A DNA stretch of 64,000 nucleotides from Aralia elata. Lineage: Eukaryota > Streptophyta > Magnoliopsida > Apiales > Araliaceae. The translations under genes and the position numbers were made by a program. Positions 11,461 to 24,785 of this stretch are shown here, one piece after another. Within the stretch, counting starts at the first letter, position 1; every line of letters starts with the position of its first letter. Below the pieces are notes generated by a model that did not search any database, was not told where the DNA came from, and saw nothing but the letters and a program-made list of their open reading frames with translations. The DNA lies in contig JAVJAP010000106.1 of assembly GCA_034770075.1 (NCBI GenBank), positions 1,302,001 to 1,366,000 of the forward strand, written 5' to 3'.

Positions 11461-12737
11461 TTAAAATATAACCCATTATGGTAAATCCTTACCTTACTAT
11501 TCAAGATTTTCACCTTATAATACTTAGAACGGTAATTAGTAGGTTCGGAACGCTTTACGGTTCATAGAACGCAAGTCCGACACCTTTCGTTCGCATCCGG
11601 TTGAGCAACATCTTCAAAAATGCCCATTTTGACATTTGTCCAAAATCTCAAATTTTAGTTTTTATTAAATAAAATTATAGACTATCTTTAAGCTTTCCAA
11701 AAACATCTTGAATTATCAAATTTGGACTCCGTATGCAAAAGTTATGCTCATTTTAGTTTTGGATGTCAGAATCGCATCGCCCAGCCAAAGTCAGCTCGCG
11801 AATTTCAGACCCAACCTCGCTTAAACAGTCATAACTTCTTCGTTATTTATAATTTCTGGGTGATTCTAGTGGCCACGCGAAGCTAACTTCCGTATCTACA
11901 ATTTTGTCCTACTAAAATTTTTCCACTTCCAAACACATCAATACAGAAATTGCACGCAAGGGGGTTGACCCAAATTCGCTGGACAGTTTTGCATCACTAT
12001 CTATAATGGTCATAACTCTTTGCTCCGATGTGGGAATTAGTCCGTTCTGGAGTCTATGGAAAGTTTATTCAGTGTATAATAACATACCAAAAGCCCAAAA
12101 TTTTAAGAGCAAATTAGCTAACCCCGATTTTTTTATTTTTGGGCAGCAGCTCACTAGTTCTTTTAATTTGAAAAAAATAACCTTCGCTTCTCTCCTTTCG
12201 ATTTTCATATTTTGAGTTTTACACAACCAAATCTTGATAATTCCAAGTTCTATGAACTGCTAACTCATAATATTACAACATATTAAGTCTATACAATTTT
12301 TCATTAATACTCACTATGCGGATCTAAGGATCAAAGAGGAAAATGACGGTTTTAGAGTTTTAAGAAATTATTTATCAAATCCAAGCTTAACCACCCATCA
12401 AACCTCTAGATCCAACCATGAATCATCATAAATCATGTAAGTCTATCATTATCTAGTTTAATCACAACAACCCAACACTAGATCTAAGTTAAAATACAAT
12501 AAAATAACTAGAGTTTTGGGTTTTACCTTTGTGTTTTTCCTTTTTCTTTCTTTCTCTTTCCTTCCATGGATCTTCTTCCATGGCTTGATCTTTCTCCACC
12601 CATGGCCAAGCTTTCTCTCTCTTCCTCTCTCTTCCTCTTGGTCGGACTTCTCTCTCTCTTGCTTTCCATTCTTTGATTTTTACCGAGAATGAGAAGATGG
12701 CACTGAATAATAATATACATATATATTTTACTTTCTT

Positions 12738-12739
<2 letters not shown>

Positions 12740-12778
<39 letters not shown>
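12740..12778. repeat. (TA)n microsatellite in LTR B
   Basis: An uninterrupted TA run. On the minus strand it lies just upstream of the GA-rich tract and could double as a TATA-like region. Confidence 0.9.
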
Positions 12779-12780
<2 letters not shown>

Positions 12781-14096
12781 CTTTCGCCAATTCTATTTAT
12801 TACTTAATTAATTAATTCATTTGGGTCATGAAATAAAATAATTCAACCCACATATTTATCTTATCCTAATATTTAATTAGGATTTTATTCCACAAAATTT
12901 GGAATTAAAATAACTATTTATTATATAACTCAATTAAATTCTTTCTTAATTAAGTTAAAATAAATAATAACTGAGATATATTAAAAATAAATCTCTTAAA
13001 TCAATCTACTAGTATGCAAATTTGAATACTAGTATTCTAGCATTACTAGACCATCACTTGGGCTACTAGTTATTAAATCTTTTGATAAATATTCCAATTG
13101 GACTAAGTTAGTAAGTCTACATATTAATTACCAAAGTCCAAAATCAATTAAATGAGTAGGTTTGGTTATTTAACCAATTGGACTAGTCCACTAGTATTTA
13201 TTTATTAGTTGGACTATTAATATAACACTTAAGGTTATTAACTCCTCATATTTATAATATTTATAAATATGTTGCATAACTTTCCTTTTCATTTCTTAGT
13301 CACTTAAATTAAATAAATTAACTAACTTATTTAATTCACATAACACATATTCACTTTATCATCAAATAATTAATATTTCCTATATAATAGGCTTGATATT
13401 TAACCTCATGTCTTATCAAAAATCTCTTTTTACTATTTGCTAAGCTCCACAAGCCTTTATTAAATGGCTTACCATATACAGTTCACTTACCATGATCTTA
13501 ATCCCTTCTTGGACTTTTATTAACTTCCAATACTTGACTACTAGGTTAGGCTCATTTAATTAACACCACCACACCTAGTTTATATCTTCCCAATTTAATA
13601 TCTTTGGGTTATCTGAAACTACCATTTAGACTCAGTTTCCATGAATTTGTATGATCAATTTAATTAACCTTTCTGAGTATAGGTATATATATGATTATAC
13701 ATATACTCATTTTTTTGTTCCTTATTATAACAAGCTAACATCACTAATACATCAAACTGTTTTTCTAATTCAGCAAACTGAATACACTAATTCAGCAAAC
13801 CGTTTCTTTTTCCATATGTATCTTTACGTAATCTCTTTCCTTAATTCACGTAAGGTTAAAGGTAACATAATACCTTGTTCTTAACATACATTCAAGTATA
13901 GTTCCATTCTGGGTTTTGAATTTTGTAATCCTTATTCCCTTAATTCTCTTTCAAATAGTAACCTATATAGGTGTTTTTTTCCTTCAAATTTTTAATAAAT
14001 CGACAAATTCCTATCGAGGTTTTATTCTTTAACCTTTAATAATCATTCAAGATTTTATTAATAAATCTTATAATTCTCGGGTCGTCACACTAACAG

Positions 14097-14109
14097 TGGT
14101 ATCAGAGCC
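14097..14109 (+). other. tRNA-Met primer-binding site of the copia element
   Basis: TGGTATCAGAGCC, one base after the LTR end, is the usual plant copia PBS complementary to initiator tRNA-Met. Confidence 0.85.
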
Positions 14110-15757
14110 AATCCTTGTGTTAATTATTGATTTTATTGATTCCGTGTATGAATTGATATGCGATACGATCGGATTTTATGGGCTAAAAAAATTTTCTAAT
14201 TCTGAGTCGCGGCGCGGTCGCGCCGCCTCCAGTTTATTCTGGAGCGCGACCGCGCCCTGACCTAGAATTTGTTCTCTGGCCTTGTAGCGCAGCCGCGCCA
14301 CGTCCTAGTTCATTCTGGGCGCAGCCGTGCCACACCCAGGAACTGAAATTTTTTTGGTTTTTCAATTAACATAAATGGTTTATTTAATTGATAAAAGTTT
14401 AAAATAAAGATGTTTATTTTATTTGGAATATGATTTTAGATTGCTAAAATTAAAGGAGTTTAATTTGGATTTGGTTTTTTTATTATTAAAATAAAAGAGT
14501 TTATTTTGTTTCAAAAACTAAATGTTAGCAAACGTTTTGCCCATTAAATGATATCAATGCATATTTTAAATGGTTTTATTATTCATGAGATGAATGTTAT
14601 TTATTGATGCATATGGAGATATGTATGATAATAAATAAGGATTGATTATGGACTATTGATCAATGTGTGATTGGATTTATTTTAGAGGATGCTTGAATGA
14701 ATGGATTTTTATAAATAGGGTCTGCGTACCTCGTCTTCTCTAGTTTTTCTTGATGTAAATTCTATATTCCTCCTATGTACTTCCCCTTGACTGCTGATCA
14801 AAGTTTCTATTTATTGTAAATAGTTTATGTAATAGGATTAATTAGAATTATTTTGAAGAATTGGAGACAAAGGAGAAGAAGCGCTTGAAGACCCGTTTGT
14901 AATGGAGCCCGAATTTAAATGTAATAGTTATATTTAAATTTAGTTCCTCCACCCTAGGTTTGACCTTTTGATTCACTTGGTGGCTCTAAAAGTCCATAAT
15001 TAATCCGAGTAAAATATAGTATTCTATATATGCATGCTAACTATGTATATATTATATATTATCCAACATACTTCGCATGTTAAATAATATGATGCGTATT
15101 TTATATATATGTGTGCATGCGCGCTAAACAAGATGAGACAAATAATAGAAAATCCCTCAAAGAAATCATATTAAGTCCTAAACGTTCAAAGATATTTGGA
15201 ATATCGAACGTCGCCTTCTAGCATGGTAAAGCGATAGAGTATTAAATATTTAATATGAGTTTATTGTGTCACCACAAGGCAAGTATTAAATATTTAAGAT
15301 GTTGCATTATCACATTTGATGCTTATTAAGGAATTGAACATTACTGTTTTGTTGTGTCACCACAAGGACGGTATTTTTCTCTGCACATATATGAAAGTGC
15401 TAAATTGGACTTAACTTGGATAATTTTGATACAGATGTGTCACCACTTGATCAAAATAATTTAAGAGGCAAAATACAAGGAGTTACATAGTGATGTAATT
15501 GACAATAGTTGTCTACCTATTTATTTATATATCATTTGTTGTGTCACCACAAGGCTATATACATTTGAAATGGGATCCTTATTCTCACTATCAAACCTTT
15601 AATTAGATTTGTCGAACTATATATTGATGGTAATATAGTTTGATGAAAATAATGGGAGATACCAATTTAAATAAAAACCTAATTTATTTTAATAATTAAG
15701 AAATGAATGTATACTAAAATGTTGTTAAATTATAAATTCATTTACAGAATTTTTATA
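14110..15757 (+). other. Long copia leader with GC-rich island and hairpin repeats
   Basis: No ORF is supported between the PBS and gag (about 1.65 kb). A GC-rich island at 14204-14335 repeats GCGCGACCGCGCC-like and GCGCAGCCGCGCC-like motifs in an AT-rich background. Four copies of GTTGTGTCACCACAAGG or a close variant occur near 15258, 15352, 15436 and 15539, most able to form a TTGTG/CACAA stem. Confidence 0.65.
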
Positions 15758-18700
15758 ATGTCTAATTCACTATCGTTGCGTAGCATATTTGATGCTAATT
15801 AACCGTACCGAATTACACGAATTGGTTAAAGAATCTGAGAATAGTTCTCAAGGCTAAAAAAGCTATCTTATGTCCTTAATATGCCTACCTCTATAATAGT
15901 TGCAGACAATGCCTCTGAGGAAGAGATTGTTACTTTCAGAAAGTGGCAAGATGATGCACAATTGGCTTAATGCATCATGCTCGCATCCATAAGTAACGAG
16001 CTTCAGCGTTAACATGAAACTATGGATGCTCCTACTATACTCCTGCACCTTCAAGGAGTTGAATGGTGAGGAAAGTAGGACTATTAGATATCAGATATCT
16101 AAGGAGCTCTTCCGATCGAAAATGACTGATGGCACTACAGTACAGACAAATGTCCTAAAATGATTAATCTAATTGAACAATTAGGCAACTGGGTTTTGTA
16201 ATGGATAGAGAGTTGATCCAAGATTTGATCTTGCAATCACTTTCGGACTCTTTCTCACAATTAGTTGTGAATTTTCGCATGAACAAGTTATATGTCAGCC
16301 TGCCTGAGTTGCTTAAACATGTTGAAAACTGTAAAGAGTCACTTTCCAACTAAGAAAGACCAAGTTTTACTCGTAGATGATTCTTCCAAGAAGCGGAAGA
16401 GGGCCAAAGGATTTTCTTAAAAGAAGAACAATTTAAAGAAGGTATAAGGAAAGGCAATAACTAAGGACACTAAGAACAAAACTGATGCAAATTGCAAAGG
16501 AGTTTGCTTCCACTACAATAAGCCTGGATACTGAAAAGGAAACTGTAAGGAGCATCTTGTAGAGGCTAACCAGAAGAAGCTTATTAAAGCTTCAGTTACA
16601 GATATAGGTTTGTTCATGATTGAAATAAATCTTTCCGTAAGTCAAGATTCTACTTGGGTATTGGATACCGGCTGTAGTTCTCACATATGCAATACAATGC
16701 AGAGAATAAGCAAAAGTAGAAAGCTAAACGAAGTGTAAGTAATATTACGTATGGGGAATGGAGTAATGGTTGCTGCATTAACCGTAGGAACTTATAGTTT
16801 AGCGTTACCTGCGGGCAAGTCTATTAAGTTAATAAGTTGTTATTATATTCGAGTTCTCTTTAGAAAATATTATTACTTTCGTTGTTGGACAAGGAAGGTT
16901 CTGGTATTATATTTAAGAACAATTGTTGTTTTATTTATAATGATAATGTTTTGTTTGAAACTGGAAGATTACTTGATGGACGTTGTATACTTGACTTATA
17001 TAAAAAACTATTTTACAAATTGAACAAACTAGTAAAAGAAAAAGGAGATGGTCATTCAAAGAGTTAAATATGTGTATTTGATGAAATACAAGTCTGAATT
17101 ATTTGAAAGGTTCAAAGAATTCAGAAGTGAAACAAATTGACAAAGTATTAAGATTCTTTGATCAGATCGAGGAAGGAATACTTATGCAATAAGTTTCTAG
17201 ATCATCTCAAAATGATATTTTCTCATAACGGACACCTCCTAATACGCAATACTTGATTGGTGTATTTAAAAGGAGAAATCGTACCTTGTTAGACATAGTA
17301 TAGTCCATGATGATTTTTACCGACATTCCAGTATCCATCTGGGGTTATGCCCTAGAAATAGCAGCATATCTACAAAATAAGGTAACCTCAAAAATTCGGC
17401 TCCAAGACTCCATAAAAGTTATGGATAGGGAGGATTCCTAGTCTTAAGTATGTTAAGATAAGGGGTTGTCCAGCTTATATGAAAAGGTTTCAAAAGGATA
17501 CGCTTGGGACAAAATCTGACAAGTACAGGTTTGTGGGATATCTTAAAGAAAGTTTAGGGTATTATTACTATAATCCTACACGCTGCATTCTTGGATTAAA
17601 GTGTTTATCATTGAAGGAGCTAGTGGGAGGGTAATAGATCTTGAAAGAGTTCAAGAACCACAAAGTACTATAAGTCAAACCGAGGAACCTGTAGATAGAC
17701 CTATTGTACCACAACCGAATCGTAAATCTGGAAGAGTACTGAAGATACCTAGGAGGTATGGATTCATTATAGAGGATGATGATGATGTACGCATCATAGA
17801 CAATGATGTTCCAGTTATATACGATGAGACTATGAGTAGTAAACACTCAGAGAAATGACAGAGGACCATGAAATCCGAAATAGACTCCATATATGAGAAC
17901 CAAGTATAGACTCTGGTTACTCCACCGAAAGGCATAGTGTCTATAGAGTGCAAATGGGTCTTTAAGAGAAAGACTGAAATAGATGGCAAGGTGAAGACCT
18001 ATAAGACCAAATCTGTCTAAAAGGTTTCAAATAAAGTCAAGGAGTTGACTGTGATAAAACTTTATTACCGGGTAATGCTCAAGTCCATTTGGATTTTACT
18101 TGCGATTGCAGCTTATTATTATGAAATCTGGCAAATGGATGTGGAGACGTCCTTCCTCAATGAAGACTTGAGGAGAATGTATGTATGATACAGCTAGAGG
18201 AATTTGTTTTAAAGGTTGAAGCAAATCGTGTATGTAAGATACAACTATCCATTTATGGGTTGAAGCAAGCTTCTCAAAGATTGAACATTCATTTTGATGA
18301 GACAATCAAAAAAGTTTGATTTTATCAAAAACGAGAATGAACCTAGTTTGTACAAAAGGGTCAGTGGGAGCGCTGCGACATTCTTAGTATTATATGTTGA
18401 TATACTACTGATAAGAAATGACATACCAGTGCTACAATCAGTAAAGATAAATTGTCTAAACATTCCTCCATGAATAACTTAGGAGAAGCATCCTATAAAT
18501 TGGGGATATAAATCTAGATAGATAGATCTAAAAGGATGTTCGGCTTGACTTAAGGAACGTATATTCATTCGATGCTAAAGGCGTTTAGTATGGCAAACTC
18601 CAAGAGGGTCTCATGGTGATGAGCCATGGAGTGTATCTCTCTAAAATTGTCCCCAATTGAAAGAGAGATTACATGAGTTACTATCATATATGCAATGAAT

Positions 18701-19170
18701 ATACAAGGCTTGATGTTAATTAGTTAAATTCTAAAGAAGATCACTGTAAGACTGTGAAAACATCTTCAAGTACTTAACCGGTACTGAAGATGTGATCATG
18801 ATTCATGGTAGGTCTGAATTAAAACTAGAGGGCTAAACAGACTCAAAATTTTCAGATTGACCAAGACGATAACAATCCACTTTAGGGTAAATCGTTACCT
18901 TGAATGGTGGTGCAGTGAATTGGAAAAGTTCTAAACAGCAAAGAGTTGCTAGTTTAGTGACAAAGACAAAGTATATAGCTGTAAATGAAGCTGTAGTTGA
19001 TTATTTGGATGAAAAGTTCATTACTGAACTAGGAATAGTTCCTAAGTCTCATCTTGGATTCAAACATATGTTGTGGAACTTTCATTTGATTAGAGAAATC
19101 ATTGAAAGAGAAGAAATCACTATAGAGAATAAGTTCATTTGTGGAACTTTCATTTGATTGGAGAATAAGT
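15758..19170 (+). pseudogene. gag-pol: Ty1/copia gag-pol pseudogene
   Basis: Gag starts at ATG 15758 (MSNSLSLRSIFDAN, a copia gag N-terminus) but is broken by stops and shifts. A gag core (DSFSQLVVNFRMNKL) is at 16160-16350. The zinc knuckle near 16495-16555 has lost a cysteine and its histidine (both tyrosine) and holds a stop. The protease site DTGCSSH is intact near 16655-16685. Integrase remnants span about 17060-17560 (RSDRGRN). The integrase-RT linker continues to about 17850 and includes the NRKSGR and RRYGF motifs. RT spans about 17880-18460 and has QMDVETSFLN. Its catalytic YVDD loop reads YVDIL, one aspartate codon short. RNase H (NGGAVNWKSSKQQ) is at 18900-19060. The frames are so damaged that no active protein is expected. 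Confidence 0.85.
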
Positions 19171-20537
19171 TCACTGAACGTGGCTCGTTAAGGAATACCT
19201 AATGGAGTTTTACTCGCCTGGCAATAGGAATTCCTCTAGTGATGATGAGTTATACTTTGACATGTCCTTAAAGACCTTTAGGGTATATCAAAGGGTATGA
19301 TTGGGTATAATAAGTTGTACATGGAGATAGGTGAATGATCAACAAAGAATCTATCACATCTAGTAAAAGATGTGAATGTCCTATGTGATTCGATAAATGA
19401 CAATTCAGTAGTCCTTGGCCAAGGCAGAATGAAATTAGAAAGGAGTTTCTAATTTGCATTATTTAGAGTTGTGCATTTAGGAATTGAAATACATATAATT
19501 AAATAAAATAAGACTTGACAATAATTCCATGTCTTATATTTAATTGGGACATTATATGGTAGAAGGATTAAATTGTATGGTAACTATGCACTGAAAGGTT
19601 CTTTTGCAATTAATGTTGAAATCTATATTATCTGGAAAGTCGTTGATCACTAAGGGGGCTTACCCTTATTATAGAATAAATGTTATTTATTTAAATGAAT
19701 TAAATAGTTTAATTTATTTATTTAAATAAGATTAGAAATGTTCTAATTGATTTATTCACAACCGTTTAATATAGAGAACCTAAAGGGTCACACCGCAAAA
19801 GAAAAATATTTATTTAAGAAGTAAATGACATAATTGTAATAATAAGTTAAGTGTATTTAATTTAGTCTATGGAGATAGAATAAATTAAATAGCTTAATTT
19901 TTATTATTTAATATTTTAGAAATATTAAATATGAGTTAATAAGAGGAGTCTTATTATTATTACTATATAATTCCTAAAAGGTTTTGGGAATTAATTATAA
20001 AAGTACTCTCATAAATTCCTAATTGGATTAGGAGTTTAATTAATTAAAAGAGTTTAACTAAGACAATTAACCTAATCCTAAATAGTTTAGGAGGGCTACT
20101 TATATCTATAAATAAGAGGAGTCTTGTTATGGATTAGGGTTACACACACTTTCATTAGAATTGTGGAGAGTACTTGCAATTTCTATATAGATTGAAACTA
20201 GGATTTTGCTAACACCCATCTTCTTGAACAAGTATTATTCCTTGATGGATCACCTCTAGAGGCCAAACACTTGGGTGGCTAACGTTGATCAAAGGAAGGA
20301 ATTTAATCGGTGGAATTCAAGGAGAACGTGAAGGAATTGGAGGTGAACTTATACCCGAGGAAGCTTTGATTCACGAAGGTTTAATTCTCTATCTCTGTCT
20401 CTTTCGTTTAATTGATAATTGAACACAAGGAAAGATCTTGGTGATGGTTTGTATTAAAATTTTAAAATCTGTTTTATCTCGCTTCCGCTTTATTTATGTA
20501 ATTTGATTACATGCTTGCGTAATATACAAACCTAACA
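19171..20537 (+). repeat. 3' untranslated region and 3' LTR of the copia element
   Basis: No gene is seen. The LTR end is clear (ACCTAACA at 20530-20537) but its start is not. A TATAAATA box at 20107-20114 is followed by the transcribed part of the LTR. The stretch 19670-20060 is very AT-rich. Confidence 0.65.
20107..20114 (+). promoter_or_regulatory. TATA box of the copia 3' LTR
   Basis: TATAAATA in a GC-poor context, about 430 bp before the LTR end, matches where plant copia LTRs carry their promoter. Confidence 0.55.
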
Positions 20538-21604
20538 AAAATGGCACATGGCTCCTTAACAAATCTTTCGCATACTTAAAAAAGAATTCACAATACAACT
20601 GAAATCTGATATTTTAATAACATGTTATTGCACGAAGTGTAACATAATATCTGACTTGGTCAATAAACACAAGTATGAAAGAAATACTTATACATTGAAC
20701 TGTATAAGTTAGACTAAACGCTTGCTCAAAAAAATACTTCACATAATAAGAATTTCATATGCCAAATGAAATTCACAATCAATACGCACATGGTTGCACG
20801 GAGTGCAAATGTTATAGGAATACTTGCTCAATAATAACAATTTTATTGTAATTGGCTAATGTAATTATGTATCTTTGAAGTTCTTACTCTTTTTGTTAAT
20901 ATAGCTAGTTCATCTTTAGGCATGTCTTTAGATGACTTAGCTATATTTTTTAGGGTTTGCCCCTTTGGCAGTGTATATTTTGGTCCCTTAATTCAATTCA
21001 AACAAATTTAGTAAAAAATAAAAAATTAAAAAAAATAATAACAAGTTGTAACATTTGCACAGTTATAAATATAGTACAATGTTTGAAGAACTTGCATGTT
21101 CGATGCGTGTTAAGGTTTATGCTGATTCACGTTCATCGTACAACCTCTTAAAGTGCAAGCTCTATACTTGGATCTCTTGGAGTTTCAAAGGAGTTCTAAT
21201 GGCTAATATTGTAACAGGGTTTAGGAGTGTTTATATGTTCGAAATGGTGAGTTTAACAATGGGGAAGGGTTGCTATTTATAGTCAAGGCAAGGTTAGGGT
21301 TTAAAGGTCATTTTAACATGCTTAAAGGGCTTGTCATGGCTTGAGATGTTATTGCTCTTACATGTGTCACATGCTTGTGCTAGCTTGTGCTAGAGTGTTG
21401 CATAAGTGGGCTAGCCACACTCCTACACACTCATTCGTTCTCCCTCATTGGTTAGTTTTGATTGAATTGTGATTGGTTGATAATATTTCACATGGATTGC
21501 TAATTTTTGATTGGTCCATTCTTGTTCACTTGGATTGCTGTCTTGGTGATTGATTTCTATTGGTTGATTTAATAATCCTTAGCTTCCTATTAGTCCATTA
21601 CACT
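20538..21604 (-). repeat. 3' LTR of gypsy element E, first piece
   Basis: This is minus-strand LTR material between the copia end and element C. It shares AAAGTGCAAGCTCTA and GTTGCACGGAGTGCA-like segments with the solo LTR at 32162-34024. The LTR continues at 35881 beyond C, whose target duplication ACACT marks the junction. The small ORFs here are not supported. Confidence 0.6.
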
Positions 21605-24600
21605 TGTGACGCCTCCAATTTCGGATCTCAAACATCCGAATTTGGTCATCACGATCCAATACAACCATTCACCACTAAACAACATACAATAACTAAATGT
21701 GGAATAAAATAAACGTATGTCGTTCATTCAAAAGGTGTTACTAGTCCCAAGATACGAAAACCTGAATACGGGAATACAAATTTACCCTAATACAGTACTT
21801 TAGGGTCTAAATAACAATAGAAATTCCTTAACTATGCCTGAAACAAATTACAAACACTAGGAGACTAATACTTCATCTTTTCTTTGCCTTTGTCTTTTCC
21901 TGAGGTCTCGAGCTGAACTGCAATAAGGTTCATGATATAGCAAGGGTGAGCAACTAGTTTGCCTAGCAAGTTTAAATAACAGCAAGAAATGATATATATC
22001 ATGAATGAAAGAGATATCTGGAAACGATTCAACAATGAGAATAATGAAAGTAAGAACAATAATCGCTTCTTAAAATAGACGATAGTCAACATAGACCATG
22101 AACAATAAACTTCTAATGAAATTAATAGCTAATTTGATCCTTTGGTTACTGGCTCAGAAATATGTACTCGAGGGGATCAACCTCTAGTACACTATGTGTA
22201 TGCATAACATTTAATTTATGTTCTTGTATCTTACATTTAGATACGTGGGGTACTCCCCTATATTTTTGGGGTGTTCATATTAGTCCAAAAATCCACACCT
22301 TCAATGGTTTGGAAAACTTTAACAAAATTTCGTGCAATTATCTGACCGAACAAGGGTTCAGACACAATCTGAAACAGTACATGAATTATAGAACTTTAAA
22401 TAATGTACAAGTCCAAGACTGTACGAACTCAAGTGCACCAAGTGCGAGTATCAATAATTATCATAGAGGTGGAATAATTGTAAAGTAATTAGACTACTAA
22501 AAGCATGCTTGGAAATGAGGTTCAAGCTTAAACAATTAACTTGCAATGCAATGATATCCTGCTCGAATATAATCTGAGTAGGGTTAAGGAACTTGCTCAA
22601 TAAAGTAGAGAACTTGCTCAATGTAAAAGTTGAGTAAGATGGAACTTGTCTGTTAGCTCAGCTACAATAATCTAGCTTTATACAACTCCCTTCAATGGAC
22701 CTAACATTAACCACGTTGATCTATTAATTAGCACCGCGTATAATAACATATGGATACACTTACTCATGCTATCTATTTGACACACAAGTCAACCACATAG
22801 CGTACATAGTTTAATAAACCATCATTACTTCTATAAGACATTAATGAACCTCAAGTATTCGATTAACAGTATTTTCTTAAGTGTTAAACACTGATTAAAC
22901 CTTTAAACAGTTTATTCATGTGTCATCTAAATTTTCTTTATTATATTGATTCTATCTTCATTTAATTATTATTTAACCTTAATGAAATAAAAATCAATTA
23001 TATGCCTTTAGTCATTCATAAATAATAACTAACTGTGTTTATTTATTATTCAGAATTAATAATAAATAATTTCACTATGAACCTTGTTCGCTTAGTGATT
23101 ATCTAATAGTAATCGAATAATAATCAACTAATTATCCTTATTTAACATTAATTAAACAACGTCTAATTATTTATCCTTACTTATCATTTAATATTAATTA
23201 AATAATAAATAATTAACTTAACTGCATTTATACATAATTATTATTTAATATTGACTAAATAATAATTAACTCATTATTAATTAGCATTACTTAAATAAGA
23301 ATTATTAATTAAATTAAAATTGTTAATATTTAAATTACACGACCCGAACCGATCCGGTCTGACCGACCCGACCCAGGCCTAACACGGCACTGGCGCTGTG
23401 GCGCCAGGCTTAGAACTGGACTCCACGCTGCGGCGTGAGTCCCGTCCTGGTTCTGGCCCGGTGCTAACATGTGACGACGCTGCGGCGTGAGATTAAGCAG
23501 CAAAATTGATGCTGCGACGTCATGGCCCTTAGGCATAACGCTGCTGCTGTGGTGCCAGGTCCCTGTATCGCAACGCTGCGGCGTCATTCGCTGGTACTGC
23601 AGCGTAACGAACCAGAGTTCGTCTTCCTCATTTTTTAACAGCAGTTTTCTTCGAATTTTAATCATTAAAATTATCCTACCCAGCATGTGTACTCAATATT
23701 AACCACATATTACCATCAATTTAAAGTTTTATACTCCCAATTGGAGTAATTAATCACAAGCACAATGCAAAGCTTTCGCAACAATGGTTACTGATACTGT
23801 GGGTAACTGGGAATGGCTACTGGGAAAAAGGCTTACCTCCTAGACTTAAAAGCAGTCCTCCTCTTCTTCCCGTAGTACACAACGAAGTTTGAAATCATCC
23901 GCGACCACTTTCCTTCTTCAGCTCTTCCTTCCCCCTGGAACTCTCAATACCTCCCTCTTTAGTAAAATTATAACTCAGCAGCTCTGAAGGAGAAGTCGGG
24001 AGTTCTAATTTATAGCCAATTCATTAACGACGTCAAGCTTTTGTCCAAATTGGTTAACCAGCGGGAACAAGAAGAAGATGATGGGCAAGACAGCTGATCA
24101 CGTAACCCATATCTTCAGCCATGATTTGCAGTCGTAGAAATCCGGCAATAAATCCCGCAAGAAATCCATACGCGGCTAAGGATGGGTTTTACTGTTCATC
24201 CCAGCTTATTTTAATTCAATTTTCTCTCTTCCTAAATTGCAGACCACGGCTGAAAATTAAATGGGATATGTCCCATAATTCTTGTCCCAAATTAATGTTA
24301 CTTAGTTAATTTAGTATACTATAATTCCCCAATACAAGATTCAAATTCATGGTTAAATTAGTTAATTAATAACTAATCTAGTCCGTTAGTATTAAACTAC
24401 CAAGTAGACTATTAATCATTAATGTTAATATTGCTCACATTAATTAATACTTATATTAATTAATTTATGCGATTTAATTCCCCACACTATATTCAATTAA
24501 ATTGAATATTTAATTAATCGGCACTTAATCAATTCTTTTAATATTAAAACTGTAGGGCTAGTCCACTAATTTAATTAAATCATTAGTGACTCCCTTTATT

Positions 24601-24742
24601 GACCTTGGCAACTACGCGAAGTCACATAATCACATAACTAATAAATCGCACAAGATTTAAATAAGCATACAAAGCTAGCTCATAATAAAAATTAAATTTA
24701 TATTTAATTAATAATGGAGTTTAAAAATTCATGGTCATTACA
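21605..24742 (-). repeat. 3' LTR of element C (3138 bp)
   Basis: It runs from TGTGACGCCTCC to GGTCATTACA on the plus strand. It is the uninterrupted sister of the LTR at 30869-35875 and retains the empty site (one GATTA, 22893-22897) where the other copy has a 1.86-kb insertion. The nested hairpin is at 21931-22003, CAAGTTC motifs at 22580-22650 and GC-rich ACGCTGCGGCGT motifs at 23378-23600. The ORFs at 22162-22488 and 23330-23686 are not conserved beyond the LTR pair and are not called. Confidence 0.92.
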
Positions 24743-24758
24743 TCCTCCCCCCTTATAA
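24743..24758 (-). other. Polypurine tract of element C
   Basis: On the minus strand TTATAAGGGGGGAGGA lies directly before the 3' LTR. Confidence 0.85.
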
Positions 24759-24785
24759 AAATTCCGTCCTCGGAATTGTAAAATA

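Larger units (their letters stand above)
5719..14089 (-). repeat. 5' LTR of Ty3/gypsy element B, interrupted by a solo LTR
   Basis: Read on the minus strand, the LTR starts TGTGACGACCCGAG at 14089 and ends GGGGCGTTTACA at 5719, next to the PBS. Removing the insertion at 6424-10102 and one copy of its target duplication leaves about 4.69 kb. The conserved nested hairpin is at 5903-5968 and CAAGTTC-type motifs are near 6240-6305. The LTR also holds a palindrome array (10478-10676), a roughly 120-bp diverged tandem array (10681-11460), CATAACT-type modules (11680-12080) and a TA microsatellite (12740-12778). A pyrimidine-rich tract at 12535-12665 is a GA-rich leader on the minus strand. No gene is supported. 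The right end abuts a copia LTR end, which suggests B inserted into the copia 5' LTR. Confidence 0.8.
14090..20537 (+). mobile_element. Degenerate Ty1/copia element, 5' LTR missing from the window
   Basis: The element shows CTAACA (the last six bases of a copia LTR), the PBS, a long leader, decayed gag-pol in copia order (gag, protease, integrase, RT, RNase H) and a 3' LTR ending ACCTAACA at 20537. The 5' LTR sequence that should precede 14090 is replaced by the end of gypsy LTR B. The simplest reading is that B inserted six bases from the end of the copia 5' LTR, leaving the rest beyond the left edge of the window. AAAAT at 20538-20542 may be the right copy of its target duplication. The start of the 3' LTR could not be fixed; it lies somewhere in 19450-20050. 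Confidence 0.8.

Noticed and set aside
12523..12720. 65-aa arginine/lysine-rich ORF
   Set aside because: It is a translation of a CT-rich low-complexity tract in LTR B with no second line of support.
17601..17858. 85-aa ORF (MFIIEGASGRV...) as a separate gene
   Set aside because: It is the integrase-RT linker of the copia pseudogene, continuous with pol on both sides.
22162..22488. 108-aa plus-strand ORF
   Set aside because: It is antisense within the 3' LTR of element C, and only part of it stays open in the sister LTR (31458-31640).
23330..23686. 118-aa minus-strand ORF
   Set aside because: It is due to the GC-rich palindrome island in the LTR and is not kept open in the sister copy.
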